From: JBJXHB01 sp046160725
GTDB lineage: Bacteria > Pseudomonadota > Gammaproteobacteria > Burkholderiales > Burkholderiaceae_C
Assembly: GCA_046160725.1 (NCBI GenBank)
Contig: JBJXHB010000337.1
Span: 1-7,370, forward strand
Direction: 5' to 3'
Length of the DNA stretch: 7,370 bases
The notes under the pieces are model-generated. The model was not told the origin of the DNA, searched no databases, and worked only from the letters and a program-made list of their open reading frames with translations. The position numbers were made by a program, and so were the translations under genes. Below are positions 1-6,509 of this stretch, piece after piece; the first letter of the stretch is position 1, and the number at the start of each line of letters is the position of its first letter.

Positions 1-1
1 C

Positions 2-1906
2 CAGCGCGCGACCATGCTGCAGGCCCAGGGCGCACTGGGCCGGTTGATGCAAGCCGACGGCGTTCGGCTTGAGTTCGACGGTGCGCCACCGGCCGATCTG
101 CGTCCGCAGGCGCGGGGCTTTGCCGGCCTGGGCCTGCAGTTCTGGATCGTGACCGCGCTGGCGCTGGTGCTGTACCTGATCGCCGCCAGCGTCTTTCTGT
201 CGCGCCCGGTGCTGGGCAATGCTCTTTACGGCGTGATCGCGCTGGCCCAGGCGGGCAACCTGCTGCTGATCGCGGCCGAGAGCCTGGGCGGGCTCGGCAT
301 GCCCTCCGGCTTGCCAGGCTGGATCATGCCGCTGCGCATCGGCTGTGACACGCTGACCGCCGGCGCCGTGCTGCATGTCTGTGCGGTGCACCCAGTACGG
401 CTGCCGCACGCGCGCTGGATCGGCGGTGCCGGCTGGGCGCTGGCGATCGGCTTCACGGCCTGGAACCTGCTGCACCCGGTGCCGCAGCAATGGTGGGCCG
501 CGCAAGCCATGCTGCTGCTGTACGGGCTGGGCGCCGTCAGCGTGCTGACCTGGGCGCAGCATCTGAAGCCGCATCCCTTTGCCGTCACCTTGCGCCGGCT
601 GGGCTGGGCCGCCAACGCCACCCTGCTGCTGCTGACACTGTCGGTGGCCCTGGCCGGCAGCTCGCCCGGCGGTGCCTATGCGGTGGCCACCATCGGCTCG
701 GTGATCTGGTATGTGTTCTTCGCGTCGCTGATCCTGCTGATCCCGTTCCTGTCGCGGTCGCAGCAGGTGATGCGCGAGTTCGCGATGCTGGCCGGCATCT
801 CGACCGTCGCCACGTCGTTGGACTTGCTGTTCGTTGCGGTGTTCGCGCTCGGGCAGTTCGCATCGCTGACGCTGTCGCTGTTCATCGCGCTCGGCCTGTA
901 CGCCGGCGCCCGGCAATGGCTGATGACCCAGCTGATGGGCTCGACCGCGCCCAGCGCGGAGCGGATGTTTGACAGCCTGTACCGGGTCGCACGCGACATC
1001 GAGGCCGAGCCGGCGCAGGCGCCGGCCCATCTGTCGAAGCTGATGCAGATGCTGTTCGACCCGTTGCAGGTGGCGCTGGCGCCCGGCCGCCGCCTGTCGC
1101 GCGCCCGTACCGTCGGCGAGGGCGCCGCGCTGGTGGTGGCGCTGCCCGACTGGGCCGCGGGCATGCCCCCGACGGACGACGCGCCGGGCCTGCTGCTGTT
1201 GCGCCATGCGCGCCGGGGCCGCCACCTGTTCACCGACGAGGACGCCCGGCTGGCCGACCGTGTGCTGGAGCAGCTGTCGCGTGCGGTGGCACACGACCGA
1301 GCTGTCGAGCAGGGCCGGCGCGAGGAGCGCACCCGCATCGCGCAGGACCTGCATGACGACATCGGCGCACGGCTGCTGACGCTGATGTACAAGTCCCCGA
1401 CGCCGGAGATGGAGGAGTACGTCCGGCACACCCTGCAGGACCTCAAGACGCTGACGCGTGGCCTCGCGGCCTCCAGCCACCACCTGTCGCATGCCGCAGC
1501 GGAGTGGAAGAGCGATCTCACGCAACGCCTGACCGCCGTCCAGTGCGACCTGCGGTGGTCGGTGACCTGGGACGAGGACATCGCGTTGAACGTGGTGCAG
1601 TGGTCGGCACTGACGCGCGTGCTTCGGGAGCTGATCAACAACGTCATTGCCCATGCCGGTGCGACGCGGGTCGAGGTGTCGGGGCAGTTCGAGCGTGGAC
1701 GCCTGAACCTGGTCGTCAGCGACGATGGCCGCGGGCGCGATCCGTTGGCCTGGGCCCATGGCCTCGGCCTGGGCGGCGTGCGCAAGCGGATCAAGCAGCT
1801 CGGTGGCGAGGTCGCCTGGCGCCAGCTGCTGCCCACCGGCATCGCCTGCGAGATCCGCATTCCGCACCTGGCGGCCGGCCCGGTCCGAGCCACCGGGCCA
1901 CGCTGA
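2..1906 (+). CDS. Membrane-bound sensor histidine kinase, HisKA_3/NarL-partner class (5' partial)
   Basis: This is a two-component sensor kinase: an ATP-dependent autokinase in the inner membrane that passes phosphate to a response regulator. Residues are counted from the Met at position 14. Residues 41-300 hold about eight or nine hydrophobic segments. Residues 315-430 look like a weak GAF-type domain ending in FTDEDARLADRVLEQLSRAV. The dimerisation/phosphoacceptor motif ERTRIAQDLHDDIGARLL has its histidine at H447. The HATPase_c domain has an N-box at N542/N543, a G1 box DDGRG at 570-574 and a G2 segment GLGLGGVRKR at 583-592. The H-box form is typical of kinases that pair with LuxR/NarL-type regulators, which is family knowledge. 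No regulator follows, so a partner may lie upstream. The frame stays open to the window edge and there is no ribosome-binding site before Met14, so the true start is probably upstream. The signal sensed is unknown. Confidence 0.9.
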   Translation, partial: QRATMLQAQGALGRLMQADGVRLEFDGAPPADLRPQARGFAGLGLQFWIVTALALVLYLIAASVFLSRPVLGNALYGVIALAQAGNLLLIAAESLGGLGMPSGLPGWIMPLRIGCDTLTAGAVLHVCAVHPVRLPHARWIGGAGWALAIGFTAWNLLHPVPQQWWAAQAMLLLYGLGAVSVLTWAQHLKPHPFAVTLRRLGWAANATLLLLTLSVALAGSSPGGAYAVATIGSVIWYVFFASLILLIPFLSRSQQVMREFAMLAGISTVATSLDLLFVAVFALGQFASLTLSLFIALGLYAGARQWLMTQLMGSTAPSAERMFDSLYRVARDIEAEPAQAPAHLSKLMQMLFDPLQVALAPGRRLSRARTVGEGAALVVALPDWAAGMPPTDDAPGLLLLRHARRGRHLFTDEDARLADRVLEQLSRAVAHDRAVEQGRREERTRIAQDLHDDIGARLLTLMYKSPTPEMEEYVRHTLQDLKTLTRGLAASSHHLSHAAAEWKSDLTQRLTAVQCDLRWSVTWDEDIALNVVQWSALTRVLRELINNVIAHAGATRVEVSGQFERGRLNLVVSDDGRGRDPLAWAHGLGLGGVRKRIKQLGGEVAWRQLLPTGIACEIRIPHLAAGPVRATGPR

Positions 1907-1909
1907 ACG

Positions 1910-1936
1910 CCGGCCTGCCTGCGCGGTGCAGGCCGG
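1910..1936. terminator. Hairpin between convergent genes, possible bidirectional terminator
   Basis: A perfect 9-bp inverted repeat, CCGGCCTGC at 1910-1918 and GCAGGCCGG at 1928-1936, encloses a 9-base loop. It begins 4 bases after the kinase stop codon and ends 4 bases short of the SirB2 gene's stop on the other strand, so it is well placed to end transcription both ways. No T-run follows on either strand, so it is not a canonical intrinsic terminator. It could equally work as an RNA 3'-end stabiliser or with Rho. Confidence 0.45.
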
Positions 1937-1940
1937 GCCG

Positions 1941-2330
1941 TCAGACCATAGCGAACCACCCCGCCGGGTCGCGCGCCCGGGCAATGCCGACCATGGCCCC
2001 TGCGCACAGGAGCGCCGCGCCATAGGCCCAGGGTCGCCGCCCCGGCGAGCCGCGGAAAGCCACCGTGCCCAGCACGACGTACAGCAGCAGCAGGCCGAGC
2101 TTCAGCCCCAGCCAGGCCGGCACGGCCGGCAGCAGGCCCGCCCGCCACGCCAGCGCGACACCGCTGGCTAGCAGCGCGGTATCCAGCAGCACGCTGGCCA
2201 CCCGTGGCAGGCGCCGCAATGGCCAGGCGGCCCGCAACAGCACGGCCAGCCCGCGTACGGCGAACAGGCCCAGACTGGCCACGACAAGCCACCGATGCAG
2301 GGAAAGCAGTTGAGCCGGTTCGATCAGCAT
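1941..2330 (-). CDS. SirB2-family small integral membrane protein
   Basis: This 129-residue, strongly hydrophobic protein has about four membrane segments (roughly residues 14-33, 45-63, 72-92 and 101-117). Its pattern matches the SirB2 family: an early LHRW stretch with H12, an RG pair at 26-27, LLDTALLASGVAL at 48-60, and a KLGLLLLYVVLGTVAF stretch at 77-92. The family is named after a Salmonella locus once linked to invasion-gene expression, but its biochemical role is not established, so no function is assigned. The length is normal for the family. The start is the ATG at 2330, just before the first hydrophobic segment; the preceding bases contain only a poor ribosome-binding site. It is the last gene of the minus-strand block, 68 bases after the EEP hydrolase gene, and may be cotranscribed with it. 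Nothing links its function to transport. Confidence 0.82.
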   Translation of the reverse strand: MLIEPAQLLSLHRWLVVASLGLFAVRGLAVLLRAAWPLRRLPRVASVLLDTALLASGVALAWRAGLLPAVPAWLGLKLGLLLLYVVLGTVAFRGSPGRRPWAYGAALLCAGAMVGIARARDPAGWFAMV

Positions 2331-2398
2331 TGCTTGCAGCGGCGGGAGTGCCTGCCCTGTCGAACCTCAGGGCCTGGATCTGGTCAGGGTCTGCGGCA

Positions 2399-3262
2399 TC
2401 AGGACCGCAGCCGGACGAGCACCGGCTGGTGGTCCGACAGGGTGGTGGCCGTGTCGACGCTGACAGCGTCCAGGCGCGGCGCCAGGTCGGCGCTGGCGAA
2501 GATGAAGTCGCAGGTGATCGGCACCGGGCCATAGCGGCGGTCGTGAATGCGGAAGGTCGGCGCCGGCGCAGCATTGCCATGCAGCAGGGGCCACACGTCC
2601 AGCAGTTGTGTCGCCGGCATGCCGGGCGGCACAGGCTGCTGAATCAGGGCGTACTCTGGGTCGTGCCGCTCCAGGTTGAAGTCGCCGCACAGCAGTGCGC
2701 TCGCGGCATGCGGGCGGTTCTGGAACGGGCCGCCGGTCTCGTCGTCAGCCGGAGGCGCCCCCGCATGGCCGCAGGCCTGGCGATGCAGGTCGACCAGGGC
2801 CTGGGCCTGGGCCATACGCTGCCGCGGCGAGTAGAACTCCAGATGCGTGGTCATCACCCGCAGCGGCCCCCAGGGCGCCTGCAGCGTGAGGCTGGTGCAC
2901 ATCCGCGGCATCGACCGGACGCCGCCGTCGGCCGGGTACGGCAGGGCCTGGTGCACCGCCTGCGCCACCGGCAGGCGCGACGCCACGAGGTTGCCGAACA
3001 TTTGCCAGCGTCCATCGCGCCCGCGCTCCTGCACGGCCGCACCGAAGTGAACCTCGAAGCCCGGCAGCCGCTCGCGCACCCGTTGCACCTGGTCGAAGCC
3101 GGCACCGCCCTCCAGACCCGGGTAGTCCACCGCCACTTCCTGCAGGCACAGCACGTCGAAGTCGGCCAGCGTCCGGGCATGGTCGATGACGCGGTCGACA
3201 TCGACCCGGTAGTCCAGGCCGCAGAACCACTGGACGTTCCAGGTGATCAGACACACTGTCAT
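2399..3262 (-). CDS. Endonuclease/exonuclease/phosphatase (EEP) family hydrolase
   Basis: The protein has 287 residues, one complete EEP (DNase I-like, metal-dependent) domain. The active-site landmarks all appear in order: TWN with N9, LQEV with E42, FGN with N91, TTHLE with H140, GDFN with D194 and N196, CDF with D252, and SDHQP with D277/H278. In this fold these residues bind Mg2+ and cleave phosphate mono- or diester bonds. Members act on DNA, RNA caps, inositol phosphates or sphingomyelin, so the fold does not fix the substrate. There is no signal peptide or membrane segment, so it should be cytoplasmic. The ATG at 3262 follows a good AGGAG site. The gene lies 106 bases after the UgpE-like permease gene on the same strand, the place where E. 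coli carries the phosphodiesterase ugpQ. I infer that it may process the imported compound, but a separate nucleic-acid role remains possible. Confidence 0.9.
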   Translation of the reverse strand: MTVCLITWNVQWFCGLDYRVDVDRVIDHARTLADFDVLCLQEVAVDYPGLEGGAGFDQVQRVRERLPGFEVHFGAAVQERGRDGRWQMFGNLVASRLPVAQAVHQALPYPADGGVRSMPRMCTSLTLQAPWGPLRVMTTHLEFYSPRQRMAQAQALVDLHRQACGHAGAPPADDETGGPFQNRPHAASALLCGDFNLERHDPEYALIQQPVPPGMPATQLLDVWPLLHGNAAPAPTFRIHDRRYGPVPITCDFIFASADLAPRLDAVSVDTATTLSDHQPVLVRLRS

Positions 3263-3268
3263 AGCGAA

Positions 3269-3273
3269 CTCCT
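3269..3273 (-). promoter_or_regulatory. Ribosome-binding site of the EEP hydrolase gene
   Basis: On the minus strand AGGAG stands 6 bases before the ATG at 3262, at good spacing. It is one of the two strong Shine-Dalgarno sites in the block and fixes this start. It gives the hydrolase its own initiation site after the hairpin-rich spacer. Confidence 0.7.
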
Positions 3274-3279
3274 ACCGAA

Positions 3280-3364
3280 CGGCCAAGCGGCCGCCGTGGA
3301 ACCGGCTCTGCCGGGCCACTGGCGGCGCCCCCGTGAGGGGGAGGCGCCAACGGCGCCTCGGGGG
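3280..3364. repeat. GC-rich palindrome cluster (REP-like) in the permease-hydrolase spacer
   Basis: Several inverted repeats are packed into this gap. CGGCC/GGCCG (3280-3284 with 3289-3293) has a 4-base loop. CCGGC/GCCGG (3302-3306 with 3310-3314) has a 3-base loop. GAGGCGCC/GGCGCCTC (3341-3348 with 3352-3359) has a 3-base loop. GGCGCC also occurs at 3324-3329, so a competing stem can form with 3343-3348. CCCCC at 3328-3332 can pair with GGGGG at 3337-3341 or at 3360-3364. The element starts 4 bases after the permease stop codon on the minus strand. Its form recalls dispersed intergenic repeats of Burkholderiales genomes, which is recollection and cannot be verified here. In mRNA it could stabilise the transporter message or reduce read-through into the hydrolase gene. 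Confidence 0.6.
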
Positions 3365-3368
3365 TGGT

Positions 3369-4223
3369 TCATTTGATCCCCGCGCGCATGAAGCTCTGGA
3401 CGAACTGGCGCTGGAACAGCAGGAAGGCCACCAGCAGAGGCCCCGCACTCATCAAGGTGGCCGCCGTGATGATCGACCAGTCGATGCCCTGGTCGGTCGA
3501 CGAGAACACCTGCAGGCCCACCGTCAGCGGCCGCGCGCCGACCGTGTTGGTGATGATCAGCGGCCACAGGAAGTTGTTCCAGTGGAAGCTCACCGACACC
3601 AGCGCGAAGGCCACGTACACCGGCCGCGCCAGCGGCACATAGATGCGCCACAGCACCTGCAGGGGGCCCGCGCCCTCGACCCGGGCGGCCTCGTCCAGCT
3701 CCTTGGGTATGCCCATGAAGGTCTGGCGCAGCAGGAAGATGGCGAAGGCAGACGCAAAATACGGCAGACCGATGGCCAGCAGCGTGTCGACCAGCCCGAG
3801 GCGGGCCATGGTCTTGTAGTTCTCGACCAGCAGGATGTCCGGCATCACCATCAGCTGCACCAGCACCAGCGCGAACATGATGTCCCGGCCGGGAAAGGTG
3901 TAGCGGGCAAAGGCATAGGCCGCCAGCGTCGACAGCACCAGCTGGCAGGCCAGGATCATGGTCACCAGCATGATGGTGTTGATGAAGTAGCGGCCGAAGG
4001 GCGCGGCCGCCCAGGCGTTGGCGAAGTTCTCCAGCGTCAGTGGTGCGAACAGATCGAAGCGCGTGGCGTACTCACCCGGATGAAACGCCGTCCACACCGC
4101 ATAGGCCAGCGGCAACACCCACAGCAGCGCCAGCAGCCAGGCCGCCACCGTGTCCAACCAGCCGGGCTCGTTGTAGACCAGGCGCGCCGCCGCGCCACCC
4201 GGTGCCAGGCCGCGTGCGCTCAT
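3369..4223 (-). CDS. ABC transporter permease, UgpE/MalG type (carbohydrate/glycerol-phosphate family)
   Basis: This 284-residue protein is one of the two pore-forming subunits of the importer. It shows six hydrophobic membrane segments (about residues 23-46, 80-103, 115-133, 147-165, 203-225 and 250-270). The cytoplasmic EAA loop that docks on the ATPase is present as ELDEAARVEGAGPL at 175-188, with E178-A-A, G184 and P197-L198. The C-terminal part (FLLRQTFMGIPKEL, then WNNFLWPLIIT) resembles E. coli UgpE as I recall it, and the length is nearly the same. The ATG at 4223 overlaps the UgpA-like gene's stop codon by four bases (ATGA). No ribosome-binding site is visible before it, so translation is probably coupled to the upstream gene. 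The reading frame stays open far upstream across that gene, but only the start at 4223 gives a permease-like N-terminus. Sugar permeases look alike, so substrate cannot be read from this subunit. Confidence 0.92.
   Translation of the reverse strand: MSARGLAPGGAAARLVYNEPGWLDTVAAWLLALLWVLPLAYAVWTAFHPGEYATRFDLFAPLTLENFANAWAAAPFGRYFINTIMLVTMILACQLVLSTLAAYAFARYTFPGRDIMFALVLVQLMVMPDILLVENYKTMARLGLVDTLLAIGLPYFASAFAIFLLRQTFMGIPKELDEAARVEGAGPLQVLWRIYVPLARPVYVAFALVSVSFHWNNFLWPLIITNTVGARPLTVGLQVFSSTDQGIDWSIITAATLMSAGPLLVAFLLFQRQFVQSFMRAGIK
4220..4223 (-). other. ATGA start/stop overlap coupling the two permease genes
   Basis: On the minus strand the bases ATGA contain both the start codon of the UgpE-like gene (4223-4221) and the stop codon of the UgpA-like gene (4222-4220). 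This is a usual arrangement for translational coupling and equal production of the two halves of a heterodimeric pore. Confidence 0.85.
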
Positions 4224-5107
4224 TTGTAGTGCACCCGTCGGTCGAGCACAAAGAACTGCAGCAGCGCCACCGTGGCGAGGATGACCAGCAGCACCATGGT
4301 CAGCGCCGCGGCATAGCCGCTGTCCCAGTAGCGGAAGCCGACCTCGTACAGGTGGAACAGCAGCAGCGTGCTGGCATTGTCCGGCCCGCCGCGTGTCAGC
4401 ACCACGATGTGGTCGACCATGCGCACCGCGTTGATGACCGCGTTGATGCCGACGAACAGCGTGGTCGGCATCAGCAGCGGCCATTGCACGCGCCAGAAGA
4501 AGGTCCAGCGCGACGCGCCCTCGATGGCTGCGGCCTCGCGCAGGCTGGGGTTCAGGCTTTGCAGCGCGGCGAGGTAGAAGATCATGAAGAAGCCTGCCTC
4601 CTTCCAGACCGCCACCGCCGTTACCGCCCCCAGCGCCGTTGCCTGGTCGCCCAGCCAGTTCTGGGCCGGCAGGCCGAAAGCGCCGCGCACCTGCTCCAGC
4701 AGCCCGTACTGCGGCGTGTAGAAGAAGAGCCAGATGTTGGCCACCGCCACCATCGGCAGGACGGTGGGCGTGAAGTAGGCCATGCGCAGGAAGGCGCGGC
4801 CGGCGATGCGCTCGTTGACCCACAGGGCCATCACCAGGGCCAGCGCGATGGACGCCGGTATGGTGGCGAGCGCGAACCAGGCGTTGTTGCGCAGCGCCTT
4901 CCAGAACACCGGGTCCGCCGCCATGACCTGGTAGTTCTCCAGGCCCACCCACACCGGCGGCCGGCTGCCCTTGGGCGTGGAATGCAGGCTGTCCCACAGC
5001 GTGGCCACCGCCGGCACATGGGTGAAGGCCAGCAGCAGCACCAGCGCCGGCAACAGGAGCAGCCAGGCCTGGATCGCCGTGTGGCCCGCGCCGCGGGGAA
5101 GATTCAT
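4220..5107 (-). CDS. ABC transporter permease, UgpA/MalF type (carbohydrate/glycerol-phosphate family)
   Basis: This 295-residue protein is the second pore subunit of the importer. It has six hydrophobic segments (about residues 12-31, 76-96, 110-130, 158-181, 212-232 and 264-286). The ATPase-docking EAA loop is SLREAAAIEGASRW at 188-201, with E191-A-A, G197 and P210-L211. The segment DHIVVLTRGGPDNASTLL at 232-249 is a common hallmark of this permease family. The length and the C-terminus RRVHYK compare well with E. coli UgpA (ending KVRYQ), as I recall it. The ATG at 5107 is the only plausible start, because the frame meets a stop at 5144-5146, which is also the stop codon of the binding-protein gene. 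The 36-base gap to that gene holds no clear Shine-Dalgarno site. The substrate is not readable from this subunit alone. Confidence 0.92.
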   Translation of the reverse strand: MNLPRGAGHTAIQAWLLLLPALVLLLAFTHVPAVATLWDSLHSTPKGSRPPVWVGLENYQVMAADPVFWKALRNNAWFALATIPASIALALVMALWVNERIAGRAFLRMAYFTPTVLPMVAVANIWLFFYTPQYGLLEQVRGAFGLPAQNWLGDQATALGAVTAVAVWKEAGFFMIFYLAALQSLNPSLREAAAIEGASRWTFFWRVQWPLLMPTTLFVGINAVINAVRMVDHIVVLTRGGPDNASTLLLFHLYEVGFRYWDSGYAAALTMVLLVILATVALLQFFVLDRRVHYK

Positions 5108-5143
5108 GACCGGGTCCAGGCCAGCGCCGCCGCCTTCAGGACG

Positions 5144-6442
5144 TCACTTGTAGCCGCGCAGCAGGCGGTCGGCCTCGGCCTGTGCGTCCTTCATCGCCTG
5201 TGCCGGCGACTTGGTCCCGGTCAGCGCGGCCTGCAGCCCGTCGTTCAGGGCCTTGGTCACCCGCTGGTTGTCGTGCGTGGAGAACTCCGCCAGTGCGTGG
5301 GGCAGCTGGTCGCGGGCCACCAGCGCCGGCGCGAACTCCTGGCCGTACTTCCTCAGCGCGTCGGTGTTGTAGGCCGCCTCGCTGACGGCGACATAGCCGG
5401 TGTCGATGCTCCACTTGGCGGCGCGCTCGGGCTGGGTCATCCACTTCGCAAAGCGGAAGGCCGCTTCCTGCTGGGCCGGGCTGGCCTTCTTGGAGATGTA
5501 GAAGTTGCCGCCGCCGGTGGGCGAGCCGCGGCGGTTGCCGGCCGGCAGCATGGCCACGCCGAAGTCGAACTTGGCGTTGTTTCGCACGTTGGTCAGGTTG
5601 CCGGTGGTGGTCCACATCATGGCGACCTTCTTCTCGAAGAAGTCCTTGGGTGTGGTGCCCCACTCCACGATGCCCGGCGGGTGCACGCCGGCCTTGACCA
5701 GGTCGACCCAGTACTGCAGCGCACCGACCGTGGCCGGGTCGTCGAAGCGCACCGCATTGCCGGCGTCATTGGCCAACACCGCGCCGTTCTGGATCGCCAG
5801 GCCCTGGAACAGCCAGTACGGGAAGCCCGACGACGGGATCTGCAGGCCCCATTGCGTGACCTTGCCGGCGCCGTCCTTGACCGTCAGCTTGCCGGCCATG
5901 TCGCGCATCTCGGCCCAGGTCGACGGCGGCTTGTTCGGGTCCAGGCCGGCGGCCTTGAAGGCCTCCTTGTTCCAGTACAGCACCACCGTCGAGCGCTGGA
6001 ACGGCACGCCCCAGGTCTTGCCGCCGCTCTGGCTGTTGAGCATGAAGGCCTTGTAGAAGCTGCCGAGCCAGGCACGGTCTTCCGCGGTCTTGATGAAGTT
6101 GTCGATGGGGACGATGGCGTCCTCGTCGATGAGCGTGAACATGTCGGTGGACAGCAGCACCGAGGTCACCGGCGGGTTGCCCGCCTTGTGCGCGGTGAGC
6201 GCCTTGACGATGGTGTCTTGATAACTGCCGGCGTAGATCGGCGTCACCTTCAGGCTTGGGTTCTCCTTGGTGAAGTCGGCGGCGTACTGGTCGATGATCT
6301 TCGTGATCGGGCCGCCGACGGCCACCGGGTAGTAGAAGGAGATTTCGGTGGCGGCTTGCGCGAAGGCGATGTGCGCCGCTGGCGCGGCGGCGGCGAAAGC
6401 GGCTGCGGCCGTCAGGTGCTTGAGGAAGGTCTTGCGTTGCAT
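5144..6442 (-). CDS. ABC transporter periplasmic substrate-binding protein, UgpB-like
   Basis: This is a 432-residue extracellular solute-binding protein of family 1, the receptor that delivers substrate to the permeases. Residues 1-30 form a signal peptide (QRKTFLK, an Ala-rich core, then a likely cleavage after AQA). The mature part lines up by eye with E. coli UgpB as I recall it: GSYQ near 72, GNPP at 88-91, PFQRSTVVLYWNKEAFKAAG at 147-166, PPSTW at 172-176, TGY at 348-350, and a C-terminal TGTKSPAQA...LLRGY tail. By that alignment Y74, S151 and W210 match the glycerol-phosphate contacts Y42, S121 and W172. S98 and F207 replace E66 and W169. The ligand is therefore likely related to glycerol phosphates or their diesters but may differ. 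The ATG at 6442 follows a strong AAGGAG site. The same frame continues open upstream to about 6643, but it runs over the ATPase gene and is ignored. Confidence 0.9.
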   Translation of the reverse strand: MQRKTFLKHLTAAAAFAAAAPAAHIAFAQAATEISFYYPVAVGGPITKIIDQYAADFTKENPSLKVTPIYAGSYQDTIVKALTAHKAGNPPVTSVLLSTDMFTLIDEDAIVPIDNFIKTAEDRAWLGSFYKAFMLNSQSGGKTWGVPFQRSTVVLYWNKEAFKAAGLDPNKPPSTWAEMRDMAGKLTVKDGAGKVTQWGLQIPSSGFPYWLFQGLAIQNGAVLANDAGNAVRFDDPATVGALQYWVDLVKAGVHPPGIVEWGTTPKDFFEKKVAMMWTTTGNLTNVRNNAKFDFGVAMLPAGNRRGSPTGGGNFYISKKASPAQQEAAFRFAKWMTQPERAAKWSIDTGYVAVSEAAYNTDALRKYGQEFAPALVARDQLPHALAEFSTHDNQRVTKALNDGLQAALTGTKSPAQAMKDAQAEADRLLRGYK

Positions 6443-6451
6443 TGCGCTCGT

Positions 6452-6457
6452 CTCCTT
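6452..6457 (-). promoter_or_regulatory. Ribosome-binding site of the substrate-binding protein gene
   Basis: AAGGAG on the minus strand stands 9 bases before the ATG at 6442 and decides that start over the longer open frame. It is the best Shine-Dalgarno site in the block, as suits a receptor needed in excess over the membrane subunits. Confidence 0.75.
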
Positions 6458-6487
6458 GTGGGTGAGGTGGGAGTGAAGTAGGTCGTT

Positions 6488-6507
6488 GGGGGCGGGATGG
6501 GCATGGG
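6488..6507 (+). other. Putative G-quadruplex motif between the ATPase and binding-protein genes
   Basis: Four G-runs (5, 3, 3 and 3 guanines) are separated by loops of 1, 2 and 3 bases (C, AT, CAT), which fits the classical quadruplex pattern. The G-rich strand is the plus strand, the template for the transporter genes. The motif lies 2 bases past the ATPase stop codon, in the 67-base gap before the binding-protein gene. The match to the pattern is direct; folding and any effect are inferred, and G-runs are common by chance in such GC-rich DNA. Confidence 0.4.
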
Positions 6508-6509
6508 CC

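Noticed and set aside
2354..2373. Inverted repeat GCCCTG/CAGGGC between the hydrolase and SirB2 genes, with GGTTCGA in the loop on the minus strand, slightly recalling a tRNA T-arm
   Set aside because: It is only a 6-bp stem with an 8-base loop and no T-run, and no acceptor, D or anticodon arms can be built around it. It is neither a convincing terminator nor a tRNA.
676..2580. A 634-codon open frame on the minus strand, opposite the kinase
   Set aside because: It has low-complexity Arg/Ser/Ala-rich composition and no motifs. It runs across the kinase, the SirB2 gene and part of the hydrolase gene in a different frame.
2204..3376. A 390-codon open frame on the plus strand, opposite the EEP hydrolase
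   Set aside because: It is antisense to a hydrolase with every catalytic motif intact, and its product is Arg-rich without domains, so it is a shadow frame.
4224..4997. N-terminal extension of the UgpE-like permease frame up to 4997
   Set aside because: The extension overlaps the UgpA-like gene in another frame and reads as Gly/Arg/His-rich nonsense. The ATGA start at 4223 gives a normal-length permease.
4040..6481. An 813-codon open frame on the plus strand, opposite the permease and receptor genes
   Set aside because: The protein is rich in Arg, His, Gln and Gly with no recognisable domain, and it lies antisense to three well-supported transporter genes. Long antisense open frames are expected in DNA this GC-rich.
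6443..6509. Possible separate promoter for the receptor gene in the spacer after the ATPase gene
   Set aside because: I see no convincing -35/-10 pair and no Pho-box-like direct repeat. Only the ribosome-binding site and the G-runs stand out.
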